Shown: one piece after another, positions 8,151-16,484 of the stretch
How the letters are laid out: every line of letters starts with the position of its first letter
Numbering within the stretch: the first letter of the stretch is position 1
Source: Leifsonia sp040686855
GTDB lineage: Bacteria > Actinomycetota > Actinomycetes > Actinomycetales > Microbacteriaceae
Direction of reading: 5' to 3'
NCBI RefSeq assembly: GCF_040686855.1
Contig: NZ_JBFBOG010000001.1
Location: 1,313,088 to 1,377,087, forward strand
Length of the DNA: 64,000 bases
Notes under the pieces: model-generated
The model's database searches: none
What the model saw: the letters and a program-made list of their open reading frames with translations, nothing else
Told to the model about the DNA's origin: nothing
Made by a program: the position numbers and the translations under genes

Positions 8151-9326
8151 TCAGGTGCAGGCCCAGGGGAGGCGCACGAGTTCGCCGCGGGAGCCGCGGA
8201 CCAGGGCGAGGTGCGTCGCGGCGGCGATGCCGCGCAGCATCCCGGACCGCTGGTGCGGCACCGGGGTGAGGACACCGTCGGCGAGCACGCAGGCGACCGC
8301 CCGCCCGCGGCCGTCGGCCGGCGCGATGCCGGCCAGGGCGGTCTGCAGCGGGGCGGTGCAGGGGGTCGTCGCGGGGACGTCCCGTCCCATCCGCGCCTGC
8401 AGCAACGGCCAGCCGAGGATGAGCAGGGCGATCACCGCGGCGAGCGGGTTGCCGGGCAGCGACAGCACGTGCCGCCCGTCGGGGAGGCGGGCGAGGAGCA
8501 CCGATCCGCCGGGGCGCAGGTCGACGCCGTCGATCAGGATGCGCGCGTCCAGTCGATCGAGCGCCGCCCGCAGCGGGTCCGCTGGACCGTGGGCGGTGCC
8601 GCCCGAGGTGACGATCGTCTCGGTTCGGGCGCGGCCGATGGCGGTCGCGACATCGGCGGGACAATCGAGGGCACGCGCGGTCGTGGCGCAGCGCGCGCCC
8701 AGGGCCCCCAGCAGCGACGGCATCATCGGCGTCAGGCTGTCGGTCACGTGGCCGGGGTCCAGTTCCGGGGCGCCGAGCTCGTCGCCGATCGCGACGAAGG
8801 TCACCAGGGGAGGCGCCGAAACATCCACCTCGGTCACGCCGGCAGCGGCGAGCAGGCTGACACCGGGCGGCGAGAGGACGGCACCGGCCGGCAGCAGCGT
8901 CTCCCCCGGCACCGCCTCCTCGCCCGCGCGACGGATGTCGCATCCCGGGTCGGGAGTCGCCAGCGCGTCGATCACGTTGCCGTCAGCCTCCGGCTCGCTG
9001 ATCGCATCCTCGCTCCGGAGCACCGTCAGCGTGCCGGGAGGGACGGGGGCGCCGGTCGCGATCGGCCGGGCCTGTCCGGGCTGGAGCGGGATGGAGGGCG
9101 GGATGCTGCCCGCGAGCACCGGCTCCCCGACCTGCCAAGGGCCGTCGCCTGCGACCGCCCAGCCGTCCATCGCCGAGTTGTCGAACCGGGGAAGCGGACG
9201 TTCGCAGCGGACATCGCCGGCGAGCACGAGGCCGGCGGCGCGGGCGAGCGGAACGGTCAGGACGCGCGTCGGCGCGTCGCGGCCGAGGGCGGCGGCGATG
9301 TCGCGGGCCTCGCGCCAGGTGGTCAC
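8151..9326 (-). CDS. moeA: Molybdopterin molybdotransferase
   Basis: This 391-residue protein inserts molybdate into adenylylated molybdopterin, the last common step of molybdenum cofactor synthesis. The MoeA N-terminal signature is visible (RPLPRFDNSAMDGWA, residues 43-57), followed by a central MoCF domain with TSGGTAHGPADP where the family has TSGG-S-G, and the late LPGNPLAA motif that is highly conserved in MoeA. It is the last gene of a five-gene overlapping operon with mobA-like and molybdoenzyme genes, overlapping the DUF6457 gene by 4 bases. Length is typical. Confidence 0.93.
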   Translation of the reverse strand: MTTWREARDIAAALGRDAPTRVLTVPLARAAGLVLAGDVRCERPLPRFDNSAMDGWAVAGDGPWQVGEPVLAGSIPPSIPLQPGQARPIATGAPVPPGTLTVLRSEDAISEPEADGNVIDALATPDPGCDIRRAGEEAVPGETLLPAGAVLSPPGVSLLAAAGVTEVDVSAPPLVTFVAIGDELGAPELDPGHVTDSLTPMMPSLLGALGARCATTARALDCPADVATAIGRARTETIVTSGGTAHGPADPLRAALDRLDARILIDGVDLRPGGSVLLARLPDGRHVLSLPGNPLAAVIALLILGWPLLQARMGRDVPATTPCTAPLQTALAGIAPADGRGRAVACVLADGVLTPVPHQRSGMLRGIAAATHLALVRGSRGELVRLPWACT

Positions 9327-9619
9327 GAAGGCCGGCCGTCCGTAGCCGGGTCGGACGGGCCAGCGTCGGACGGGGCGCCGTCGGGCTCGCTCCGCCGGCC
9401 GATCGCGTCCACCAGCGCTGCGATCGCCTCGGCGGTCGGCTGTCCGCGACCGACCGCCATGCCCGCGATGAAGGTGGTGAGGGGTGCGGCGGGTCGGGCG
9501 ACGCCGTGGGCCGCGTCCCGTGCCAGGTCGAGGACTGCGGCGATGTCGGCGGGCTGGAGGGTCACGCCGACCGCGGCCGCGGCCTCGGCGGCCCAGTCGT
9601 CGAGCTCAGACGGTTCCAT
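9323..9619 (-). CDS. DUF6457-type small protein of the Moco operon
   Basis: This 98-residue acidic protein is mostly helical: a WAAEAAAAVG helix, an ADIAAVLDLARDAAHGVARPAAPLTTFIAG core, then a disordered Ser/Asp/Pro tail. Proteins with this core occur beside or fused to molybdopterin-guanine dinucleotide synthesis proteins in actinobacteria (DUF6457, from family knowledge). It overlaps mobA-like by 14 bases at its start and moeA by 4 bases at its end, so it is translated with them. A role as a chaperone or partner for cofactor transfer is a guess; no catalytic residues are evident. Confidence 0.75.
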   Translation of the reverse strand: MEPSELDDWAAEAAAAVGVTLQPADIAAVLDLARDAAHGVARPAAPLTTFIAGMAVGRGQPTAEAIAALVDAIGRRSEPDGAPSDAGPSDPATDGRPS

Positions 9620-10190
9620 GAAGCAGCTCCTTCGAAGGGTCGGCCGCCTGCGGCAGGTCGGACGGGGTGTCGATGTCTGCACAGACCCGCGCGTCGACCG
9701 TGTGCCGGGATTCGATCACGCCGACGAGGGCGGCGGCCGACGCACCCGTGAGCGTCGGCCGGTCGGCGCGGAGTGCGGAGACGCGCCCGCGCAGGGCACC
9801 CAGCGGCGCCCTGGCGAGCAGCCACTGGGGGCGCCCATCGGGATCCATCAGCACGCCGCCGTCGATCCCGAGCAGCGCGGACACCGCGGCGCCGGGATCG
9901 GCCAGGTCGGCGGACACGATCAGCACGTCCCCATGGAGGCAGGGCACCGCATCCACCCCCGCCGCGATCGCCGCGCACGGGCCGCCCCACCGCGGCCACT
10001 CGGAGACCGCGACGGTCACCCCGGGCGGCGCGTCGACCGCACCGACCAGGACGACCGGCGCGCAGGCGCGGGCCGCATCCACGGTCCGTTCGAGCAGAGT
10101 CCGCCCGCCGATGCAGTGCTGCAGCTTGTCCGTGCCGAAGCGGCTCGACCGTCCGCCCGCGACGACGATCACCGCCGTTGCCCTGCCCAT
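9606..10190 (-). CDS. mobA: Molybdenum cofactor guanylyltransferase-like NTP transferase
   Basis: This 194-residue nucleotidyltransferase has the N-terminal VAGGRSSRFGTDK motif (the LxGGxxxRMGxDK loop of MobA), then PCAAIAAG and a metal-site aspartate in VLIVSADLADPG. MobA joins GMP to molybdopterin to form the bis-MGD cofactor used by DMSO-reductase-family enzymes, which fits the large oxidoreductase of this operon. The ATG overlaps the preceding stop as ATGA. Related MocA cytidylyltransferases share the fold, so nucleotide specificity is inferred from context. Length is near the family norm. Confidence 0.85.
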   Translation of the reverse strand: MGRATAVIVVAGGRSSRFGTDKLQHCIGGRTLLERTVDAARACAPVVLVGAVDAPPGVTVAVSEWPRWGGPCAAIAAGVDAVPCLHGDVLIVSADLADPGAAVSALLGIDGGVLMDPDGRPQWLLARAPLGALRGRVSALRADRPTLTGASAAALVGVIESRHTVDARVCADIDTPSDLPQAADPSKELLHGTV

Positions 10191-10651
10191 CACTTCGCCG
10201 CGATCAGCGCCTGCGGCGCGGCCTGCTTGATGCGGGTGATCAGCCAGCGCAGCTGCACGGAGGTCTCCTTCTCGCAGCTCTCGACGATGTCGAGGAGGTG
10301 GTGGTCGACGAGGGCCTGCGCCGCCTGCTTCACCACCGTCCACGTGACGTCGGTCAGGCTCGCCAGCAGGTAGAGGTCCTGCAGGTCGCGCAGCACGCCG
10401 AGCGGGCCGGAACGCGCCTCCTCGATCGCGTCGGCGTGCAGGCGCTCGGGCCCGTCGTCCGCGGACGCGCGGCCGATCCGCTCGATCACCTCGTCGAGCT
10501 TCTGCCGGTGGTTCTCGCACTGCTTCGCGAGCGTCAGGCAGAGGTAGTGGATGTCGGGCTCATCACCGTGGGCGTCGGCGACCTGCCGGTACGACCGGGC
10601 GAGGGTCGACTCCGACTCGGCGAGCAGCGTCACGTAGACCGGGAGCTTCAC
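10190..10651 (-). CDS. Small all-helical protein of the molybdoenzyme operon
   Basis: This 153-residue protein has a GTG start and is predicted all-helical, with four long amphipathic helices. Several Glu/His pairs (an ESEST segment near residues 12-16, CENHRQKLDE near 45-54, and a DHHLLDIVESCEKE stretch near 115-130) recall a ferritin-like four-helix bundle, but a complete diiron site is not certain. It overlaps the molybdoenzyme gene by 4 bases (GTGA) and mobA-like by 3 bases, so it should be made in step with the enzyme. It may be an assembly factor or small subunit. I do not recognise a named family. Confidence 0.7.
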   Translation of the reverse strand: MKLPVYVTLLAESESTLARSYRQVADAHGDEPDIHYLCLTLAKQCENHRQKLDEVIERIGRASADDGPERLHADAIEEARSGPLGVLRDLQDLYLLASLTDVTWTVVKQAAQALVDHHLLDIVESCEKETSVQLRWLITRIKQAAPQALIAAK

Positions 10652-13017
10652 GACTGCGCCCCTTCCTCGAGGCGCCGCACCTGCACGGCGCCGGACTTGA
10701 ACATCGGCTGCTTGGAGACAGGGTCCCATTCGGTGATCGTCAGCTCGTTCGCCGCCGTCGGTCGCCGCTCCTGGGCACCGGGAGGCGCATCCCAGTACCC
10801 GTAGTGGAACGGCGCGAAGACGGCGCCCGGCCGGATGCCGGTCACGCGCACCGGGGCGACGATGCGGCCGCGGCGCGAGACCACCTCGACGACGTCGCCC
10901 TCGGCGATGCCGCGCGACTCCGCGTCCTCGGCCGCCAGCTCCAGCCACACCTCCGGCGCCGCCTCGACCAGCTCGGTCGTGCGACCCGTCTTGGTGCGGG
11001 TGTGGAAGTGGTAGACGCTCCGGCCGGTGGTCAGGCGCAGCGGGTACTCGTCGTCCGGCGGCTCGTGCGGCTCGCTGTACGGCGCCGACTTGAGCATCGC
11101 GCGTCCATCCGGGCGGAGCGCCTTGTACGACACCTGGCCCACGCTGCCCCCGGTGAGCAGGTCGTGCCCGTAGCTCTCGCAGTACTCGGGGTGCGACGGG
11201 AAGTCGGCGTCGGCGTAAAGCCGCTGCACGCTCTCCGTCTCGCCCTGCCGACGAGGCCAGCGGATGCCGGACTCGCGCCGCAGGTCGTCGTAGGAGATGC
11301 CGGTGTAGTCGCAGGGCCGGCCGCGGGAGGCGTCCTGCCACGCGCGGTACGCGTCCTCCGGCCCCTCCCAGGGAAGCAGCGGACTGCCGTCGTTGCGCCG
11401 GAAGTCCATCCGCTTCGCATAGTCGAGGAAGATGTCGAGGTCGGCTCGCGCCTCCCCCGGCGGCTCGACCGCCTTCTCGGAGAGGTGGACGGTGCGCGTC
11501 GCGTTCGTGAACGTCCCCGTCTTCTCGCCCCAGCCGGCGGCCGGGAGCACCACGTCGGCGAGCTCCGCGGTCTCGGTCAGATAGAGGTCCTGGACGACGA
11601 CGAACAGGTCCTCCTTCGCCAGGAGCTCCCGGATGCGCGGGAGCTGCGGCAGCGACACCGCCGGGTTGGTGGCCGAGATCCACAGGAGCGAGATCGAGCC
11701 CTGCTCGGCGTACCGGAACAGCTGCATCGCGTGCGTCGGTGGAGCCCAGTGCGGGATCTTCAGCGAGTCGACACCCCACAGATCGGCCAGTTGCTGCACG
11801 TGGTCGGGGTTCTCCCAGTTGCGGAAGCCGGGGAGGTCGCCGTCGGCGCCGCACTCGCGGTTGTTCTGCGCGGTCGGCTGCCCGTTCATCTGCAGAATGC
11901 CGCCGCCGGGCTTGCCGATCATCCCGCGCAGGAGGTGGAGGTTGTTGACCTGGCACGCGGACGCCGTCGCCTGCGGCGCCTGGTAGAACCCCTGAAGCAC
12001 TGTCGACAGCACCCGGGGCGACTCGGCGAAGATGCGGGCTGCGCGCCGGATGTCCGCCGGGTCCAGCCCGCACACCTCGGCGGCGTGCTCCGGCGTCCAC
12101 TCCTCGACCTGGCCCTGCAACTCCTCCAGGCCGACGGTGTGGGCGTCCACGAAGTCCTGATCGACCCAGCCGTTGACCATGAGCTCGCGCTCGAGGCACA
12201 GGAGGAGGGCCAAGTTGGTGCCGGGCTTGAGCGCTAGGTGCACCTCGGCCTTCTGAGCCGTGGCGGTCGTGCGCGGGTCGATGACGACGAGCCGCGGCGG
12301 GTTGGGACCGGCGAGCCGGTCGAGCACGCGCGACCAGGTGACGGTCTGCGTCGCCGCCAGGTTGTGTCCCCAGAGGAACATCGCGTCGCACTCGTCGATG
12401 TCCTCGTAGCAGCCGGGCTGACCGTCCGCCCCGAACGTCTCCTTGAGCGCGGTGGCCGCGGTCGCGGTGCAGAGGCGGGTGTTGCCGTCCATGTGCGGGG
12501 TGCCGACCCCGGCTTTCCCGAGGACGGCCAGCGCGTAGTACTCCTCGATGAACAGCTGACCGGAGGTGTAGAACCCGTGGCTGAGCGGGCCGACCTCATC
12601 GAGGAGCTGCCTGCTGCGCTGGACGATCGCCTCCATCGCCTCGTCCCAGGTGGCTTGCACCAGCTCGCCGTCGCGGCGGATCAGCGGATGCTCCAGCCGG
12701 TCGCGGCCGCGCATCCCCTGCCAGCTGGCGTACAGCCCCTTCGGCCCGAGCCTGCCGTGATTGATGTGGTCGTCGGTGCGGCCGCGGATGCCGACCATCC
12801 GCCCGTCCTTCACCGCGATGTCGCAGCCGCAGCCGTTGCTGCACAGCACGCAGGCGCTCCGCACCCAGCGGTCGACGTCGGCCTCGGTCAGCCCGGCCTC
12901 CAGCGCCTGGTCGGCGCGCTCGGGCCAGTGGTCACCGCGCGCGTATGGGGTGCGCGCTCCCCAGACGTCCTCGATCCGGGACGAATCCCCGGCGGACGTC
13001 GTCGTTCGCTGATCCAT
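10648..13017 (-). CDS. Molybdopterin-dependent oxidoreductase (nitrate reductase/formate dehydrogenase-like)
   Basis: This 789-residue enzyme belongs to the DMSO-reductase superfamily: an N-terminal iron-sulfur segment, long cofactor-binding Molybdopterin domains, and a C-terminal Molydop_binding domain (from about 670, LRLTTGRSVYHFHTRTKTG). The N-terminal cluster motif is CVLCSNGCGC (Cys56, Cys59, Cys63, Cys65). The fourth cysteine usually found just before PKG is Gly91 here (RLGPKG). There is no Tat signal, so it is probably cytoplasmic, like assimilatory NasA-type or FdhA-like enzymes. It is first in the operon with its own cofactor genes. The substrate cannot be assigned. Confidence 0.87.
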   Translation of the reverse strand: MDQRTTTSAGDSSRIEDVWGARTPYARGDHWPERADQALEAGLTEADVDRWVRSACVLCSNGCGCDIAVKDGRMVGIRGRTDDHINHGRLGPKGLYASWQGMRGRDRLEHPLIRRDGELVQATWDEAMEAIVQRSRQLLDEVGPLSHGFYTSGQLFIEEYYALAVLGKAGVGTPHMDGNTRLCTATAATALKETFGADGQPGCYEDIDECDAMFLWGHNLAATQTVTWSRVLDRLAGPNPPRLVVIDPRTTATAQKAEVHLALKPGTNLALLLCLERELMVNGWVDQDFVDAHTVGLEELQGQVEEWTPEHAAEVCGLDPADIRRAARIFAESPRVLSTVLQGFYQAPQATASACQVNNLHLLRGMIGKPGGGILQMNGQPTAQNNRECGADGDLPGFRNWENPDHVQQLADLWGVDSLKIPHWAPPTHAMQLFRYAEQGSISLLWISATNPAVSLPQLPRIRELLAKEDLFVVVQDLYLTETAELADVVLPAAGWGEKTGTFTNATRTVHLSEKAVEPPGEARADLDIFLDYAKRMDFRRNDGSPLLPWEGPEDAYRAWQDASRGRPCDYTGISYDDLRRESGIRWPRRQGETESVQRLYADADFPSHPEYCESYGHDLLTGGSVGQVSYKALRPDGRAMLKSAPYSEPHEPPDDEYPLRLTTGRSVYHFHTRTKTGRTTELVEAAPEVWLELAAEDAESRGIAEGDVVEVVSRRGRIVAPVRVTGIRPGAVFAPFHYGYWDAPPGAQERRPTAANELTITEWDPVSKQPMFKSGAVQVRRLEEGAQS

Positions 13018-13217
13018 GATGCGAGGGTGCGCCCGGCGTCCGGCGCGGACAACCCCTTGCGCGGACGCAAACGAGGGTGTGCGAGGGGTGGCCGTGCGGT
13101 GGGCGAATGCCGTCTGTCACGCCGGCGCACCGCAGCATTACACTTCCCGCGCCGGGCCCAGGGCGCCCGGCCCTGGCGGCGGAGAACCGCCTCGTCCACG
13201 CTCGGATTGGTGAAACG

Positions 13218-14045
13218 ATGAGCGAGCAAGGTGCGGTGCGAACGGACATACGGAGCCGCGTGGAGCGGTGGTACGAAACCGAGGTGGTCAAGCCGCTGGC
13301 CGACTTCCAGAACCCGCGCCAGGAGTGGCGGCGCCTGGTCTCGGAGGTGTTCGGCACCTTCCTGCTGGTGATCGTCGCGGCGGGCGGCGGGATGGTCGGG
13401 CACGCCTACCCCGGCAGCATCAGCCGGACGGCGGCGGTCGTCGCACCCGGGCTCATGGTCCTGGGCATCATCCTCTTCATGGGCAAGGTGTCCGGAGCGC
13501 ACCTCAACCCGGCGGTATCGCTCGCCTTCGCGCTCCGCGGCGACTTCCCGTGGTGGCGCGTGCCCGGCTACATCATCGCCCAGCTCGGCGGAGCCGCGCT
13601 CGCCGCGTGGTTCCTCCAGGCGGCGCTGAACGTCTCCGCGAAGTACGGATCGAACTACCCGGCGAGCCAGGCGACGGATTGGCAGGCGTTCCTGTTCGAG
13701 GCGCTGCTCACCCTCGGGCTCGTGAGCGTCATCCTGGGCACCGCCTCCGGCGCGCAGAACGTGGGCGTCGTCGGCGCTATCGGCGTGGGGAGCTACATCG
13801 CGCTGGCCGGGCTGTGGAGCAGCCCGGTGTCGGGCACATCCATGAACCCGGCCCGCACCTTCGGGCCCGACCTGCTCGCGCTCGACTTCTCGTCGTACTG
13901 GGTCTACATCGCCGGACCGCTGGCGGGCGCCGTGGTCGCCGTGGGGCTGGCGTTCGTCCTCCGCGGGTACGGCGGCGGGCGCAGCGGCTCGGAAGCCGCG
14001 CAGGGCGTGCTCGAGACGGAGACGTTCCGCCCCGACAAGGCCTGA
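13218..14045 (+). CDS. MIP/aquaporin-family channel
   Basis: This 275-residue membrane channel has the two half-helix NPA signatures, SGAHLNPAVSLAF (about residues 94-106) and SGTSMNPARTFGPDL (about 211-225). These are separated by the usual tandem three-helix repeats. An unusually long hydrophilic N-terminus of about 38 residues precedes helix 1. The closing tail is charged. Selectivity (water, glycerol, formate or other small solutes) cannot be read without the ar/R filter alignment. It is divergent from the molybdoenzyme operon and ends 5 bases from a convergent gene. Confidence 0.9.
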   Translation: MSEQGAVRTDIRSRVERWYETEVVKPLADFQNPRQEWRRLVSEVFGTFLLVIVAAGGGMVGHAYPGSISRTAAVVAPGLMVLGIILFMGKVSGAHLNPAVSLAFALRGDFPWWRVPGYIIAQLGGAALAAWFLQAALNVSAKYGSNYPASQATDWQAFLFEALLTLGLVSVILGTASGAQNVGVVGAIGVGSYIALAGLWSSPVSGTSMNPARTFGPDLLALDFSSYWVYIAGPLAGAVVAVGLAFVLRGYGGGRSGSEAAQGVLETETFRPDKA

Positions 14046-14050
14046 GCGGG

Positions 14051-14563
14051 TCAGCGGCCCTGGATGTGGCGGTTGTGCTGACTCCGGACCACGAGCGGCA
14101 GCACCACCCAGATGACGATCAGCACCACGAAGACGCAGCCCGCCGCGATGATGCCGGCCGGCGGAGCCAGCAGGAAATCGACGATGAACAGCACGATTCC
14201 GGTGAACAGGAGGGATGCGGCCGCCAGGCAGATGATGAGCAGCTTGCTGCCCAGACCCACCAGCTCGGCTTTCGCCTTCTGCCGGAACAGCAGCCGGTGC
14301 AGGGCGACCGGCGCCAGCGCGAGCAGAGTGACCGTCACCGCTAGGAACACCAGGACGAGATAGACGACCACGTCGAACGGGTGGAGTTCCGTGAAGCGCT
14401 GCTGGAACGGCAGCGTCAGGAGGAACGCGGCGAGGATCTGCGTGCCGGTCTGGAAGACGCGGAACTCCTGCAGCAGCTCGTTCCAGTTGCGGTCCGCCCG
14501 CTGGGTCGCCGTCTCGTTGCGGCCGTCGCCCGGGTCGGCGTCGACACCCTCCGCCCCGCTCAT
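14051..14563 (-). CDS. DUF6328-family membrane protein
   Basis: This 170-residue protein has an acidic N-terminal tail, an amphipathic NWNELLQEFRVFQTGTQILAAFLLTLPF segment, and four predicted transmembrane helices. The core FRVFQTGTQ...PFQQRF is characteristic of DUF6328, a family of unknown function sometimes mislabelled as a sodium:proton antiporter. Its start overlaps the stop of the CinA-like gene by 4 bases, suggesting one transcript. Confidence 0.75.
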   Translation of the reverse strand: MSGAEGVDADPGDGRNETATQRADRNWNELLQEFRVFQTGTQILAAFLLTLPFQQRFTELHPFDVVVYLVLVFLAVTVTLLALAPVALHRLLFRQKAKAELVGLGSKLLIICLAAASLLFTGIVLFIVDFLLAPPAGIIAAGCVFVVLIVIWVVLPLVVRSQHNRHIQGR

Positions 14564-15039
14564 CCGCGGACCTCCTCGAGATCGCGCGCGAGGGCGTTCA
14601 GGGCGGCGTCCACCGTCGCGTGCACGACCTCCTCGGGGTCGCCGTCGAAGTGCAGCTCGTCCACCCGCAGTGCGTCCGGCCGCCCGTGCGCCAGGAAGAT
14701 GGTGCCGGCCTCGCGGCCTTCCTGGGTACCGGGGCCTCCGGCGCCGGTGACCGCGGCGACGAATCCGGCGCTCAGCAGCCTCCCGACGCCCGCGGCCATC
14801 TGCTCGGCAGAGGATGCCGTGATCACCGGACCGGGCGTCACCCCGAGCACGTCGAACTTGACGTGCTCGGAGTAGGCGACGACGCCGCCGGCGAACCAGT
14901 CGCCCGCCTGCGGCGAGGCGCCGAGCGCCGACGCGATCGCGCCGCTGGTCAGCGACTCGGCGACCGCGATGGTGGTGCCGGCGGAGGAGGCCAGATCGGC
15001 GATCCGCTCGCCGAGGTCGGTGGTTTCTTCCGTCGTCAT
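14560..15039 (-). CDS. CinA-family protein, nicotinamide-nucleotide amidohydrolase-like
   Basis: This 159-residue protein corresponds to the C-terminal CinA domain alone (PncC type). It has VAESLTSGAIASAL near residue 27, GGVVAYSEHVK near 52-62, and VTGAGGPGTQEGREAGT near 96-112, all conserved active-site segments. PncC deamidates nicotinamide mononucleotide to nicotinate mononucleotide in NAD recycling. The canonical TGIAGPGG loop reads TGAGGPGT here, so activity is probable but not certain. It overlaps the DUF6328 gene by 4 bases. Confidence 0.88.
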   Translation of the reverse strand: MTTEETTDLGERIADLASSAGTTIAVAESLTSGAIASALGASPQAGDWFAGGVVAYSEHVKFDVLGVTPGPVITASSAEQMAAGVGRLLSAGFVAAVTGAGGPGTQEGREAGTIFLAHGRPDALRVDELHFDGDPEEVVHATVDAALNALARDLEEVRG

Positions 15040-15048
15040 GCAGGAACC

Positions 15049-15168
15049 TTAGCCGTTGTCGGAGTCGCCCTCGTCGCCCTCGGCCTGCGAGGGCTTGTCG
15101 ACGATCTGCTGCTCCGCCTGGGTGTCCTCGTCGTGGCGGTCGCCTTCGGTGTTCTGGGGGTCGGACAT
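15049..15168 (-). CDS. Very small acidic protein
   Basis: A 39-residue, strongly acidic, probably disordered peptide rich in Asp, Glu, Gln and Gly. Its ATG has a purine-rich stretch (AGAGAGGGAA) at the right distance. It lies 20 bases after the CDGSH gene and before the CinA-like gene, all on one strand. Such short acidic ORFs are common in Microbacteriaceae; the function is unknown. Confidence 0.5.
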   Translation of the reverse strand: MSDPQNTEGDRHDEDTQAEQQIVDKPSQAEGDEGDSDNG

Positions 15169-15188
15169 GGTGTTCCCTCTCTTCTCGG

Positions 15189-15395
15189 TCAGGTGTCCGT
15201 GCGGAAGTGCACGGCCTTGTGGCTGCCGTCGCAGAACGGCTTGATGGTCGAGACGCCGCAGCGGCACAGCGCCACCGTGCGGCGATGCTGCTCGATGGGC
15301 GTCCCGTCCGGTGTCGTCAGGTCGATGTGCCCGCGGACCAGGAGCGGTCCGTCCGGGCAGGCGACGATGACCGGCTCCTCCTCGTGCGCGGTCAT
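15189..15395 (-). CDS. CDGSH-type iron-sulfur protein
   Basis: This 68-residue protein carries the full CDGSH signature: Cys44, Cys46, Cys55 and His59 (CRCGVSTIKPFCDGSH), which bind a [2Fe-2S] cluster with the labile single-histidine ligand. Small stand-alone bacterial CDGSH proteins are thought to move electrons or clusters. Its start overlaps the stop of the diiron-type redox enzyme gene (ATGA), so the two proteins probably work together. Confidence 0.92.
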   Translation of the reverse strand: MTAHEEEPVIVACPDGPLLVRGHIDLTTPDGTPIEQHRRTVALCRCGVSTIKPFCDGSHKAVHFRTDT

Positions 15396-16429
15396 GCGAG
15401 CACCGCCTGCGGCCGGCGCAGCGAGCTGTGGCCGGCCTCGAAGCTCTCCAGCAGGTGCTGCCCGGCGAGCCCGTCGACGTAGAGGCACGCGGCCGCGCCG
15501 AAGACGATGTCCGGCAGCAGTTCGGGATGCTGCTCGGCGAGACCGCCCGCGAGGTCGCGCCCGGCGATCTGCTCGTGCACCGCATCCGCTTCGACGTGCT
15601 CGTCGTAGTACCAGGTGACGTCCTCGTCGTGGCCGAGGCGGCGGAAGCCGTTGCCGTAGAAGCGGTTCGGGATGGACGAGGTCATCTCGAACGCGGCCAG
15701 GTGGCCGGTGATCGCGCCGCGCAGACTCCGGTTGAGGCCGAACATCGACATCATCGTGAACGACGCCAGAGTGATCGCCGGCACGCTGTCGATGTAGGCG
15801 CCGTAGGAGTCGTCCAGGCCCAGGTTGCGCATGGTGCGGCCGAAGATCTCGCCGTGGATCCGCTCCGGGCGTCCGGCCCCGTACTCGTCGGACTGCACCT
15901 CGACCAGCGCGGCCTTCGCGCGGCCGGTGAGGCGCGGGATCGCCCACGAGTGCGGGTCCGCCTCCTTGCGCGTGTAGATGGAGCGATGGATGACGAACTC
16001 CTGCGCCTGCTCCTCCGTGGCCTTCTTGGCGAGGAAGCGGGACAGGCTGGGCCCGCCGTCCTCGGCGGTCAGGTCGAACAGGTACGCGGCGACGGCGTCG
16101 GCGTCCGGCTCCGGGAGGTCGCCGACGGGGACGCGCTCCCGCAGCTGCCGCTCGAACTCGCGCTCGATGGTGCGACGCGTCCGCAGCAGCTCCGGGTTCC
16201 ACTCCCACTCGTCGTCGGCGTCGACGGTGTCGCCGTAGTGGAGGCCGTACAGGATGAACAGGCTCAGTTGAAGGTCCTCGTCGGTGAGGAGGTCGGGGTG
16301 GGCCTCGAGAGCCCGGGCGGTGCGGTCGGCGACGACGGCGACCTGGTCGGAGGCGGTGGACGGATCGGTCTGCAGCGCCTCCAGCAGCGCCTCGCTCACC
16401 GGCCCCCTCGGGGTGATGCGTGGTGTCAT
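15392..16429 (-). CDS. Iron-containing redox enzyme family protein (heme-oxygenase-like fold)
   Basis: This 345-residue protein is helical, with conserved Glu/His pairs (for example IHGEIFGRTM, DEHVEADAVHEQI near residues 275-290) that match the iron-containing redox enzyme family, a heme-oxygenase-like diiron fold. The preferred ATG is close to the point where similarity to the fold begins. An in-frame upstream start would overlap the glycosyltransferase gene and is less likely. Coupling to the CDGSH gene (4-base overlap) suggests the iron-sulfur protein supplies electrons. The substrate is unknown. Confidence 0.82.
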   Translation of the reverse strand: MTPRITPRGPVSEALLEALQTDPSTASDQVAVVADRTARALEAHPDLLTDEDLQLSLFILYGLHYGDTVDADDEWEWNPELLRTRRTIEREFERQLRERVPVGDLPEPDADAVAAYLFDLTAEDGGPSLSRFLAKKATEEQAQEFVIHRSIYTRKEADPHSWAIPRLTGRAKAALVEVQSDEYGAGRPERIHGEIFGRTMRNLGLDDSYGAYIDSVPAITLASFTMMSMFGLNRSLRGAITGHLAAFEMTSSIPNRFYGNGFRRLGHDEDVTWYYDEHVEADAVHEQIAGRDLAGGLAEQHPELLPDIVFGAAACLYVDGLAGQHLLESFEAGHSSLRRPQAVLA

Positions 16430-16484
16430 ATCCCGAGGCAACCTGGGCCTGAGAGGTCTTTCAAGTGGTTGCCAGAGGGCCTGT

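Noticed and set aside
13018..13217. Molybdenum-cofactor or other riboswitch in the gap between the molybdoenzyme and aquaporin genes
   Set aside because: GC-rich stems can be drawn but no conserved riboswitch core was recognised.
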